Assembly: GCA_019419955.1 (NCBI GenBank)
Contig: JAHZIB010000017.1
Location: 1-32,557, forward strand
Reading direction: 5' to 3'
Source of the DNA: Clostridiales bacterium
Lineage (GTDB): Bacteria; Bacillota; Clostridia; TANB77; CAG-508
DNA length: 32,557 nt
Position numbers and translations under genes: made by a program. Shown here one piece after another: positions 14,996 through 21,891 of this stretch (position 1 is the stretch's first letter; each line of letters starts with the position of its first letter). Below the pieces are notes generated by a model. The model was given only the letters and a program-made list of their open reading frames with translations. It was not told the origin of the DNA and ran no database searches.

Positions 14996-16753
14996 ATGAT
15001 GAAAGCTATAGATATAAGAACAAAATATTTAAAATACTTTGAAAGGCACGGACATAAAATAATACCAAGTAGCCCATTAATACCAGAAAATGACCCATCA
15101 GTTTTATTTACAACTGCTGGAATGCAACCTTTAGTTCCATATTTATTAGGGGAAAAACATCCAGAAGGAAATAGAATAGTGGATTATCAAAAATGCTTAC
15201 GTACAAATGATATTGACGAGGTTGGAGATAATAGACATTTAACATTTTTTGAGATGTTAGGAAATTGGTCATTAGGAGATTATTTTAAAAAAGAGTCTAT
15301 TCAGATGAGTTTTGAATTTTTGACAAAAGAGCTCGGAATACCAGTAGAAAAATTATCAGTAACATGTTTTGCAGGGGATGAAGATGCGCCAAGAGATGAG
15401 TTTACAGCAAAGTGTTGGAAAGAAGTTGGTATACCAAATGAAAGAATTTACTTCTATGGTAAGGATGATAACTGGTGGATAGCAGGAGAAGAAGGACCTT
15501 GTGGACCTGATACAGAAATGTTTTACGATACAGGAAAACCAGCTTGTTCAGAAAATTGTCAACCATCATGCGATTGTGGAAAGTATGTTGAAATTTGGAA
15601 TAATGTGTTTATGGAATATTTTAAATCTAAAGATGGAACATATACTAAACTAAAGCAACAAAATGTTGATACTGGTTTAGGTTTAGAAAGAATGACAATG
15701 TTACTTCAAGGAAAAGAGACTCCTTTTGATACAGAAATTTTTGCACCAGTAATGGAAAGACTAAAAGAATTATCAAAAGTAGATATTATAGAGAGTCGAC
15801 GAATTGTTGCAGAGCATTTACGTGCTAGCATGATGATTATTGCTGATGGTGGAAGACCTTCTAATATAGATAGAGGATATGTATTAAGGAAATTGATTAG
15901 AAGAATGGCAAGGCATCTAAATAAAATGCAAATTGAGTTATCTGAACTTGGTAACTTAATCGATTTAGATATAAATATTTTAAAAGAATTGTATCCAGAA
16001 CTTGAACAAAACAAGGAAACTATTAAACAGATAATAATTGAAGAAAAAGATAAGTTTATGAAAACATTAACGCATGGGGAAAAAGAGTTTGAAAAGGCTA
16101 TAGAGAAAGCAAGACAGGAGAATAAAAATGTTATTGATGGACAAACTATATTTAAGTTATATGAGACGTATGGTTTTCCACCAGAGATTACAGCAGACTT
16201 AGCAAAAGAGCAAGGCTTTAAAATAGATAATTCTGAATTTGAAAAATTATTTAAAGAGCATCAGGAAAAGTCTAGAATGGGTAGTGAGCAAAAATTCAAA
16301 GGAGGTTTATCTGAACAGAATGAGAAGACAATTGCTTACCATACAGCAACACATTTGTTACACAAGGCTTTGCAAATAGTTTTAGGTGAACATGCAACAC
16401 AGAAGGGTTCTAATATTACAACAGAAAGATTGAGATTTGATTTTTCACATCCAGAGAAAATGACAAAAGAGCAACTGCAACAAGTTGAGGACATTGTAAA
16501 TGAGCAAATAAAGAGAGACCTTACTGTAACTTGTGAAGAAATGACAGTAGAAGAAGCAAAAAAAGCTGGCGCTATGGGACTTTTTGAAAATAAGTATGGA
16601 GATAAGGTGAAAGTATATACAATAGGTGATTTTAGCAAAGAAATTTGTGGAGGTCCTCATGTAACTCATACGGGAGAGTTGGGACATTTTAAAATAAAAA
16701 AAGAGGAATCAAGCTCAGCTGGAGTTAGAAGAATTAAGGCAGTGCTAGAATAA
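14996..16753 (+). CDS. alaS: Alanyl-tRNA synthetase, short form without C-Ala domain
   Basis: Charges tRNA-Ala. The class II core is clear (TAGMQPLVPYL, GDNRHLTFFEMLGNWSLGDYF, the GLGLERM motif 3). An editing domain has HxxxH at H449/H453 (AYHTATHLLH) and the zinc ligands C551 and H555 in CGGPH. At 585 aa it stops right after the editing domain (VRRIKAVLE), while most bacterial AlaRS are about 870 aa with a C-terminal C-Ala domain. There is also a cysteine cluster, C184, C188, C192 and C194, that could bind zinc. Short enzymes with this cluster and CGGPH rather than CGGTH resemble the type I know from candidate-phyla bacteria. ATG 14999 is an alternative start (AGGGGA at 14988). It is probably functional, not truncated, because a normal stop follows a complete domain. 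Confidence 0.92.
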   Translation: MMKAIDIRTKYLKYFERHGHKIIPSSPLIPENDPSVLFTTAGMQPLVPYLLGEKHPEGNRIVDYQKCLRTNDIDEVGDNRHLTFFEMLGNWSLGDYFKKESIQMSFEFLTKELGIPVEKLSVTCFAGDEDAPRDEFTAKCWKEVGIPNERIYFYGKDDNWWIAGEEGPCGPDTEMFYDTGKPACSENCQPSCDCGKYVEIWNNVFMEYFKSKDGTYTKLKQQNVDTGLGLERMTMLLQGKETPFDTEIFAPVMERLKELSKVDIIESRRIVAEHLRASMMIIADGGRPSNIDRGYVLRKLIRRMARHLNKMQIELSELGNLIDLDINILKELYPELEQNKETIKQIIIEEKDKFMKTLTHGEKEFEKAIEKARQENKNVIDGQTIFKLYETYGFPPEITADLAKEQGFKIDNSEFEKLFKEHQEKSRMGSEQKFKGGLSEQNEKTIAYHTATHLLHKALQIVLGEHATQKGSNITTERLRFDFSHPEKMTKEQLQQVEDIVNEQIKRDLTVTCEEMTVEEAKKAGAMGLFENKYGDKVKVYTIGDFSKEICGGPHVTHTGELGHFKIKKEESSSAGVRRIKAVLE

Positions 16754-16788
16754 GTACAATAAATTTAAATGACTAAGAGAGCTTCATA

Positions 16789-16899
16789 AGAAAGACATTT
16801 CGCAGGGTATGTCTCTGGAGTAACGGCGAAATACATGTCCTCGCTTTGCTCGGACAGCCTAAGGTAGCCTAACCTTGTTGTATACGGAAAAATTGTTAG
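16789..16899 (+). repeat. Repeat family D, copy 1
   Basis: About 105 bp that reappear in inverted orientation at 18745-18855 with about 94% identity. It folds into a stem GACATTTCGC (16794-16803) / GCGAAA-TACA-TGTC (16826-16839) and a second hairpin AAGGT-AGCCTA-ACCTT (16861-16876). It is richer in G+C than its surroundings. A reading frame stays open through both copies on the other strand, but with no conserved start or SD. The 221-bp gap 16754-16974 contains nothing else recognisable. Confidence 0.8.
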
Positions 16900-16974
16900 A
16901 AATACTATAAAGCAAAAAGTCGAAATTTCCTATGCAATAATAAGTGAATTATTAAGAACGAAAGGAGAAAATTT

Positions 16975-17319
16975 ATGGAAAATTGTGTGTTTTGTAAAAT
17001 AATAAATAAAGAAATTTCATCAGACATTGTGTATGAGGATGACGAGATTATAGCTTTTAAAGATATTAATCCTGCAACTCCAATTCACATTTTGGTAGTT
17101 CCAAAGAAACATATAGAGACTTTATTAGATGTGAAGAAGGAAGATAGTGAACTTATTGCTCATATTTATCAAGTGATAAATAAAGTTGCAAGAGACAATA
17201 ATTTTGCAGATGACGGTTTTAGAGTTATAACAAATTGTGGTAGAGATTCTGGTCAGGAAGTTATGCATATACATTTTCACATTCTTGCAGGAACGAAGAT
17301 GGGAGATAAAATTGTGTAA
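16975..17319 (+). CDS. HIT family (Hint-type) nucleotide hydrolase
   Basis: A 114-aa histidine-triad protein. The catalytic triad HxHxH is at H98, H100 and H102 in EVMHIHFHILAG, preceded by CGRDSGQ, which is typical of the Hint branch. An N-terminal CxxC (C4, C7) with H43-type histidines may bind zinc as in other bacterial Hint proteins. Hint enzymes hydrolyse AMP-lysine and aminoacyl-adenylates; the physiological substrate is uncertain. Its position directly downstream of alaS may be meaningful, since mis-made aminoacyl-AMP is a Hint substrate, but the 221-bp gap holds repeat D and linkage is not shown. The SD AAAGGAG lies 8 nt before the ATG. Confidence 0.92.
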   Translation: MENCVFCKIINKEISSDIVYEDDEIIAFKDINPATPIHILVVPKKHIETLLDVKKEDSELIAHIYQVINKVARDNNFADDGFRVITNCGRDSGQEVMHIHFHILAGTKMGDKIV

Positions 17320-17481
17320 ATAACATATAGTAGTGCTACATTGAGCTTATAATATGATGTTTTTGTGAAAGAAGAAAGTCTAATATACTTTATATACTAA
17401 TATTTAGAATAATTCAAATTATTATTTTGTAACATATTTGTTAAAATGTCAAAAAAAGGTATAGATTATATAAAAAAAATA

Positions 17482-17490
17482 TGGTATAAT
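17482..17490 (+). promoter_or_regulatory. Extended -10 promoter for the sortase gene
   Basis: TGGTATAAT gives a perfect -10 box (17485-17490) with the upstream TG of extended promoters. The -35 region is poor (TAGATT at 17462-17467). Confidence 0.55.
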
Positions 17491-17552
17491 ATAAGTGTGT
17501 AATAAAAGCAGAAGAAAAGCGAACGTTTTTTGAGAAGAAAGGAAGGAAAAAT

Positions 17553-18236
17553 ATGTTTGATAATAAGTATAGTAAAACATTAACAGTTATTCTTATAATA
17601 GTAATTATAGCAATAGTAGGTCTTCTAATATATTTTGGAATTGATGTTTATAGGAAACATTATATTCAAGAAGCATCAGGAGATGTTGTAAAGGAATTTC
17701 AAGATGCAGTAAATAATATTGATAATCCAAATAATGAAATTACAACTGGAGACATAGGACCAGGGATTGATTTAAATACTCTTTATCAAAATCAAACGAA
17801 TGGAACAGGTGGAACAGGAATAAAGTATATGGGATATGATGTTATTGGTACAATCGAAATACCAGCGACTGATGTTGAATATCCAATAATTCCAGATGAC
17901 CAAGCAAGTATAGATTCATTAAATATAGCGATTGTAAAATTATATCCAAGTAATGTGGGTCTGAATGAAGTTGGTAATACTGTTCTTGCGGGTCATAATT
18001 ATAGAAATGGTACATTCTTTGCAAACAATAAGAAGTTACAAAACGGGGATAAGATTTACATAACAGATACTTCTGGTAGAAAGATTGAATATGAGATATA
18101 TAATAAATATGAAACATCAACTTATGATTCAGAGTACATGAATAGGGATACAGAAGGAAGAAGAGAAATTTCTTTAACAACTTGTACAGATGATACAAAA
18201 GGTAGACTAATTATATGGGCAAAAGAAGTTCAATAA
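17553..18236 (+). CDS. Sortase (class D-like)
   Basis: Membrane-anchored transpeptidase that joins surface proteins to the cell wall. The 227-aa protein has an N-terminal transmembrane helix (about 10-31), a Gly/Asn-rich linker (about 60-90), and a sortase barrel with the catalytic triad H148 (VLAGHNY), C211 (LTTCTDD) and R218 (GRLIIWA). GTIEIPATDVEYPI and the short TLXTC-type motif fit classes D/E more than class A or B; I would not insist on the class. The start follows GAAAGGAAGG. The only sortase substrate visible is the IPQTG protein at 21892-23310, 3.7 kb away. The downstream gap carries repeat E1. Confidence 0.9.
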   Translation: MFDNKYSKTLTVILIIVIIAIVGLLIYFGIDVYRKHYIQEASGDVVKEFQDAVNNIDNPNNEITTGDIGPGIDLNTLYQNQTNGTGGTGIKYMGYDVIGTIEIPATDVEYPIIPDDQASIDSLNIAIVKLYPSNVGLNEVGNTVLAGHNYRNGTFFANNKKLQNGDKIYITDTSGRKIEYEIYNKYETSTYDSEYMNRDTEGRREISLTTCTDDTKGRLIIWAKEVQ

Positions 18237-18290
18237 AAATAATTGAATAAAAATTGCTTATAAGACAATAATATAAGTAAATAAAATAAT

Positions 18291-18365
18291 GTTACAGTAT
18301 AATGGTTAAAAAAATAATTGTCCTGCAACCGGAGTTCAAATGTGCAATAACCATTATCCTGTAAC
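18291..18365. repeat. Repeat family E, copy 1 (MITE-like)
   Basis: A 75-bp element whose ends are inverted repeats of 18 bp with one mismatch (GTTACAGTATAATGGTTA / TAACCATTATCCTGTAAC). It is flanked at once on both sides by the exact 8-bp AAAATAAT (18283-18290 and 18366-18373), which looks like a target-site duplication. The second copy is at 23448-23526, inverted. Confidence 0.75.
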
Positions 18366-18394
18366 AAAATAATTATTAAAATGAATAAAAACAG

Positions 18395-18423
18395 TTGACA
18401 AATTAATTTGTATGGGGTAAAAT
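18395..18423 (+). promoter_or_regulatory. Promoter for the two tRNA genes
   Basis: A perfect TTGACA (18395-18400), a 17-bp spacer and TAAAAT (18418-18423), 24 bp before tRNA-His. Confidence 0.8.
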
Positions 18424-18447
18424 AATAAATGCAGTTATTAAGAAGAT

Positions 18448-18525
18448 GGTGGATGTAGCGCAGTTGGTTAGAGCGCCAGTTTGTGGCACTGGAGGTCGTG
18501 GGTTCGAGTCCCATCTTCCACCCCA
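18448..18525 (+). tRNA. tRNA-His (GTG)
   Basis: Cloverleaf with an encoded G-1 (18448), anticodon stem CCAGT/ACTGG around the loop TTGTGGC (anticodon GTG), T-arm GTGGG-TTCGAGT-CCCAT and encoded CCA at 18523-18525. The extra 5' G is the hallmark of tRNA-His. One acceptor-stem T-T mismatch is seen at position 6-67. Confidence 0.95.
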
Positions 18526-18580
18526 TCAAATTTTGTTAAAAAAGTTTTAACTCTATAATAATTGTAAATTTAAGATATAT

Positions 18581-18655
18581 TGGGCTGTAGCCAAGCGGTA
18601 AGGCACCAGACTTTGACTCTGGCATGCGCTAGTTCGAATCTAGCCAGCCCAACCA
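18581..18655 (+). tRNA. tRNA-Gln (TTG)
   Basis: Acceptor TGGGCTG/CAGCCCA, anticodon stem-loop CCAGA-CTTTGAC-TCTGG (anticodon TTG), T-arm with GTTCGAATC and encoded CCA at 18653-18655. It lies 55 nt after tRNA-His in the same transcript and next to the integrase remnant. Confidence 0.95.
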
Positions 18656-18659
18656 ATGG

Positions 18660-18701
18660 AAATAATAACTTTCAAGAAATTGAGAGTTGTTATTTTTTTA
18701 T
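18660..18701 (+). terminator. Terminator of the tRNA operon
   Basis: Fifteen-bp arms with two G-U pairs (18660-18674 / 18681-18695), a 6-nt loop and a following T-run of seven. Confidence 0.75.
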
Positions 18702-18744
18702 TGCATAGGAAAAATCGACTTTTTGCTTAATATTTCAGTATTTT

Positions 18745-18855
18745 CAGCAATTTTTCCGTATACAACAAGGTTAGGCTACCTTAGGCTGTCCGAGCAAAGC
18801 GAGGGCATGTATTTCGCCGTTGCTCCAGAGACTGCCCCTGCGAAATGCCTTTCTT
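18745..18855 (-). repeat. Repeat family D, copy 2 (inverted)
   Basis: The reverse-complement copy of 16789-16899. Within the first stem, the A-T pair of copy 1 (16795/16838) is G-C here (18848/18805), so the stem is kept. The short ORF 18687-18878 that reads through it is not supported as a gene. Confidence 0.8.
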
Positions 18856-18899
18856 ATAATATCAAAAAAATTCATTAAAATCGAATTTAAAAATATCTA

Positions 18900-19080
18900 T
18901 TAAAAACTAACTGCATTTACTAAACCATTTGCAGATATGTTTTTTGTATTACCTTTTAAATGTGTATATAAATTTGCATTAGTAGAATAAGTAGAATGAC
19001 CAAGCCATTCTTATATTGCTTTCATAGAGAAATTCTTTGCTAGTAACGAATTGCAAGGAATGTTTTAAATTATGAAGATA
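18900..19080 (-). pseudogene. Decayed C-terminal fragment of a tyrosine integrase
   Basis: The - strand encodes SLLLAKNFSMKAI-stop-EWLGHSTYSTNANLYTHLKG, the signature end of phage/ICE tyrosine recombinases, with the WLGHS box and the nucleophile tyrosine in LYTHL. Three lesions are visible: a TAA where the family has CAA (I-Q-EWLGH), a frameshift between an upstream HNLKHS (family HDLRHS, with the catalytic R replaced by K) and the rest, and loss of everything N-terminal. It cannot be active. Its place 245 bp past tRNA-Gln fits a tRNA-targeted integration, now degraded. A copy of the tRNA 3' end marking the other border was not found. Confidence 0.8.
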
Positions 19081-19299
19081 GATATATATATTAATTTCTG
19101 TTTTTTCAATAATAGAAAGATAGATCTGTAATCTATTAAATTATTCAAAAGAAAGAAAATTTAGAAGAAAAGAAATTTTGTATAATTGGATGATGGGAAA
19201 TAAATAGAAAATAATATTTATAATTTGTAGTAAAAACAAAAAAACAATGTTATAATAATAATAACTTTTTTTGAAAGGGTGATAAATAAGAAGAAAAGT

Positions 19300-19610
19300 A
19301 TGGAAAACTCAGATAAATTAAGGTTAATAATTTTTTCAGACTTTCATTATGCACCAGAATTGCCAGTTAATAAGGGATCTAATATTGTCAGAAAATTAAT
19401 AAAACATTCAAACCTTTAATAAATCAACTTATTCAAAATATTAATTATTCTCTAAAACCAGATATTGTAGTAAATTTATGTTATTTAATAGAAGATAATA
19501 TTCACTATTATGTAGTTGGTTCACTTACATAAAATATAAATAATGACAGGATTCCAGATGGTGTTTATTTTGAAGTTGAAATAGATAATAAAATACTAAA
19601 TGTCAAATAA
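19300..19610 (+). pseudogene. Decayed metallophosphoesterase
   Basis: The + strand starts MENSDKLRLIIFSDFHYAPE, the D-x-H opening of calcineurin-like phosphoesterases, then hits a stop at 19417-19419. A shifted frame continues KPLINQLIQNINYSLKPDIV and VNLCYLIED; the family has NLGDLIED here, so the catalytic aspartate is replaced by tyrosine. Another stop follows, and the last piece (RIPDGVYFEVEIDNKILNVK, stop 19608-19610) is a typical family C-terminus. The middle of the gene is missing. It precedes the HAD gene by 31 nt and may once have been its operon partner. Confidence 0.75.
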
Positions 19611-19641
19611 AAACATTTAATATTATGAAATGGAGTATGGA

Positions 19642-20364
19642 ATGAAAAAAATATTGGTTAGTGACTATGATAATACATTTTATATAAATGAATATGATAT
19701 AAAAAATAATATTCAAAATGTTGAAAAGTTTAGGAATAAAGGTAATATTTTTGTTATTGCAACAGGTAGATCATATTATGATTTTAATAAGAAACTAAAA
19801 GAGTATCCTATTAAATATGATTACTTGATAATTAATCATGGGGCAACTATATTAAATTTAGATGGGAATGTAATAGGAAAATATATTGTTGAAGAGAATA
19901 CAAAAAATGCTCTTATTCAAGATTTAGAACTGTATAATCAAAGTAATATGTTTGCGTGTAGTATTTTAGAAAGTAGAGTTAGTATAGAAAGCAACAATAT
20001 AACTAAAATATATAAACAATTTGAAACAATTGAAGAAGCAAAGAAAATGAACAATATTATAAATAATAAGTATTCAAGTCATATTATAAGTTATTTAATA
20101 CCATCAAACAATGCAATAGAAATTATCTCATCAAAAACAAATAAGGCAAATGCTATAGATAAAATAGCAAAAATAGAGAATGTAAACAAAAAAAATATTT
20201 TTACTATAGGTGATAGTTATAATGATATCGAAATGATTAAGAAATTTAATGGGTTTTGTGTTTCAAATGCAGAGAAAGAAGTGAAAAATATTAGTTTTAA
20301 AGAATATACATCTGTATCAGAATTAATTAATGAAATATTAGGAGAAAAAAATGAGGGAATATGA
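19642..20364 (+). CDS. HAD superfamily phosphatase (Cof/HAD-IIB type)
   Basis: A 240-aa cytoplasmic phosphohydrolase. Motif I is DYDNT (D8, D10), motif II is ATGRS, the catalytic lysine is probably in SSKTNKANAIDKI, and motif IV is GDSYNDIEMI. The cap is the C2b type of Cof-like sugar-phosphate phosphatases. The substrate cannot be read from sequence. I prefer ATG 19642, which has GGAG (19632-19635) 6 nt upstream, over ATG 19630. It is strongly AT-rich and lies in the accessory island between two broken genes and the 2TM/Panacea operon. It looks intact. The 192 bp that follow (20365-20556) contain only short broken reading frames and the next promoter. Confidence 0.85.
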   Translation: MKKILVSDYDNTFYINEYDIKNNIQNVEKFRNKGNIFVIATGRSYYDFNKKLKEYPIKYDYLIINHGATILNLDGNVIGKYIVEENTKNALIQDLELYNQSNMFACSILESRVSIESNNITKIYKQFETIEEAKKMNNIINNKYSSHIISYLIPSNNAIEIISSKTNKANAIDKIAKIENVNKKNIFTIGDSYNDIEMIKKFNGFCVSNAEKEVKNISFKEYTSVSELINEILGEKNEGI

Positions 20365-20503
20365 AAGAGAAAGTAATATAACAATAGTTATAAATGCCCT
20401 AAGAAAAGTCATAAAAATGTATTGAAAAAAGTTGAAAAGGTACAAGAAAATTAAATGGGAGAAGACGATCTATTCAAATATAAAGTAAAATTTATGTTAA
20501 CAC

Positions 20504-20532
20504 TTGAAATATTATGTAAAATATAGTAAAAT
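20504..20532 (+). promoter_or_regulatory. Promoter of the 2TM/Panacea operon with direct repeats
   Basis: TTGAAA (20504-20509), 17 bp, TAAAAT (20527-20532). Two copies of GTAAAATAT (20516-20524 and 20526-20534), 10 bp apart, overlap the -10 region and could be an operator for self-regulation. This is an inference from position. Confidence 0.6.
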
Positions 20533-20556
20533 ATTGTACGAAAGGATTATATAAAT

Positions 20557-21339
20557 ATGAGTATTTTAAACAAAAATGTTAATTTAAAAGATATTAAGAT
20601 ATGGAAAAGTGTTATTTTAGGAATAGTATATACTTGTTCGATTTTTATTATAATAGGTTTGGGAAAAAGCTTGATTAAGATGCCATTTGATATTGCAAAT
20701 GAATATAATGTAAAGATAAACAAGACAGAACAAATTGTTGAATTATTACCAAATGATTATACTATAATTATTTTGGGAGTATTGTTAATAGCTGTTTTAA
20801 CATTACCAATGTATTTTGCAATTGGTAGAATTAAGAAAATATCAAAAGATGGTGGAGAATTTTATAGAGATGATGAAATTCAAACAGATGAGAAAATAAT
20901 GCCATTTAAAAAGAAAGAATATAAAGATAAAGGAGTAAGAGACATTATTCTTAGTGATGATGATATAAAGGATGATGATGTTGAAGAAGAAAGGTTAATT
21001 AATAATAGTGTTAATGATAGAGATGATACAATTACAGTATTAAAGTGCGAAAATATAAAAAGTAGAATGTTGCCTCTTACAAGAGAGGTTACCATGAGCC
21101 TCTATAATCATTGTCCTAAAAATATAACTAGAGAGATTGTGTTAGAATATGTAAAGAGAGAAAACAGATATAGAATAAAGAAGAATACAAAGTACAATAA
21201 TGAAAAGATGACTGATAGGATTATTGATTTTTTAAAAAAGAATGATATAATTGAATCGGATGATGGATGTGAAGATAAATTTTATTTTACTGTTTTTGGC
21301 AGTACATATATGAAATACTTCATAACAGGTAAGATATAA
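20557..21339 (+). CDS. Two-TM membrane protein, candidate toxin of a Panacea pair
   Basis: A 260-aa protein I do not recognise by name. Two hydrophobic segments (about 18-36 and 69-89) are joined by a 32-residue loop. A strongly acidic/basic linker (about 105-165, rich in DDD and EEE) follows, then a C-terminal domain (about 170-260) whose helices and final strand pair suggest a winged-helix-like fold. Both TM ends are lysine-flanked. The gene ends 15 nt before a Panacea-domain gene and shares its promoter. Panacea proteins are known to be antitoxins for many unrelated toxins, including short two-TM proteins that disturb the membrane, so the toxin role is inferred from context and topology. 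At 260 aa it is larger than the small 2TM toxins. A regulator or receptor-like membrane protein is the main alternative. Confidence 0.6.
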   Translation: MSILNKNVNLKDIKIWKSVILGIVYTCSIFIIIGLGKSLIKMPFDIANEYNVKINKTEQIVELLPNDYTIIILGVLLIAVLTLPMYFAIGRIKKISKDGGEFYRDDEIQTDEKIMPFKKKEYKDKGVRDIILSDDDIKDDDVEEERLINNSVNDRDDTITVLKCENIKSRMLPLTREVTMSLYNHCPKNITREIVLEYVKRENRYRIKKNTKYNNEKMTDRIIDFLKKNDIIESDDGCEDKFYFTVFGSTYMKYFITGKI

Positions 21340-21354
21340 GGAGGTAAAAAAGTT

Positions 21355-21825
21355 ATGGATACAGCAATTCAAATAGCAAAATATATGTTATCTAAAAAAC
21401 CATTAACGCCAAAGCAAGTTCAAAAGTTGCTATACTATGCATATTCATTATATTTAATAAAGTATAATAATAGTTATGATTGTGAAAATATGAATAGATT
21501 ATTTTATGATAAGATAGAAGCTTGGCAGCATGGACCAGTTATAAGAAATGTGTATGATTATATAAAAGAAACGGCGTATAGTAATGAATTGGTTGAATGT
21601 CAAGATGATGTAGAATTAAGCGACAAAAAGGTAGAGAATTTTATTGACAAAATATTATTAGTATTTGGACAATATAGTGGATATGAGTTGGAGCAGATGA
21701 CACATAGTGAGAGACCATGGCAAGAAACTTATGATGATGATGACGGACCAAGATGCAATAATGTTATTAGTGATAAAATAATATATGAATTTTATTCAAA
21801 AAAATATAAAGAAAATATACAATAA
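21355..21825 (+). CDS. Panacea/SocA (DUF4065) domain protein, candidate antitoxin
   Basis: A 156-aa Panacea-domain protein. Diagnostic features are AIQIAKYMLS at the N-terminus, LTPKQVQKLLYYAYSLYL (residues 17-34), and EAWQHGPVIRNVYDYIK (about 58-74), the conserved AW.HGP.I..VY box of the SocA/DUF4065 family; SERPW.ET near the C-terminus is also typical. Family members include SocA and PanA antitoxins, which neutralise different toxins by direct binding. AAGGAGG overlaps the stop of the upstream gene and lies 9 nt before the ATG, so translation is probably coupled. A strong terminator follows. The pairing with the 2TM protein suggests a PanAT-type module. Confidence 0.85.
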   Translation: MDTAIQIAKYMLSKKPLTPKQVQKLLYYAYSLYLIKYNNSYDCENMNRLFYDKIEAWQHGPVIRNVYDYIKETAYSNELVECQDDVELSDKKVENFIDKILLVFGQYSGYELEQMTHSERPWQETYDDDDGPRCNNVISDKIIYEFYSKKYKENIQ

Positions 21826-21855
21826 AAAATAAAGGATTTTAACCCTTTATTTTTT
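21824..21855. terminator. Bidirectional terminator between Panacea and VWA genes
   Basis: Perfect 12-bp arms AAAAAATAAAGG (21824-21835) / CCTTTATTTTTT (21844-21855) and an 8-nt loop, with A and T runs on both sides. Confidence 0.8.
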
Positions 21856-21891
21856 ATTGCATATGTGTATATTCTAGAAGCTAATTTATTA

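Noticed and set aside
18581..18655. A duplicated tRNA-Gln 3' end as the far attachment site of the island
   Set aside because: I looked for a second copy of the T-arm/acceptor segment downstream and found none in the window.
18687..18878. A 63-codon + strand ORF through repeat D2
   Set aside because: It reads through the terminator and repeat D; no SD, and the corresponding frame in copy D1 has a different start context. The stem covariation explains conservation better.
20365..20503. Short + strand frames (for example from ATG 20350, 24 codons) that might be a broken gene
   Set aside because: No SD of their own, several stops, and no recognisable family; too little to call even a pseudogene.
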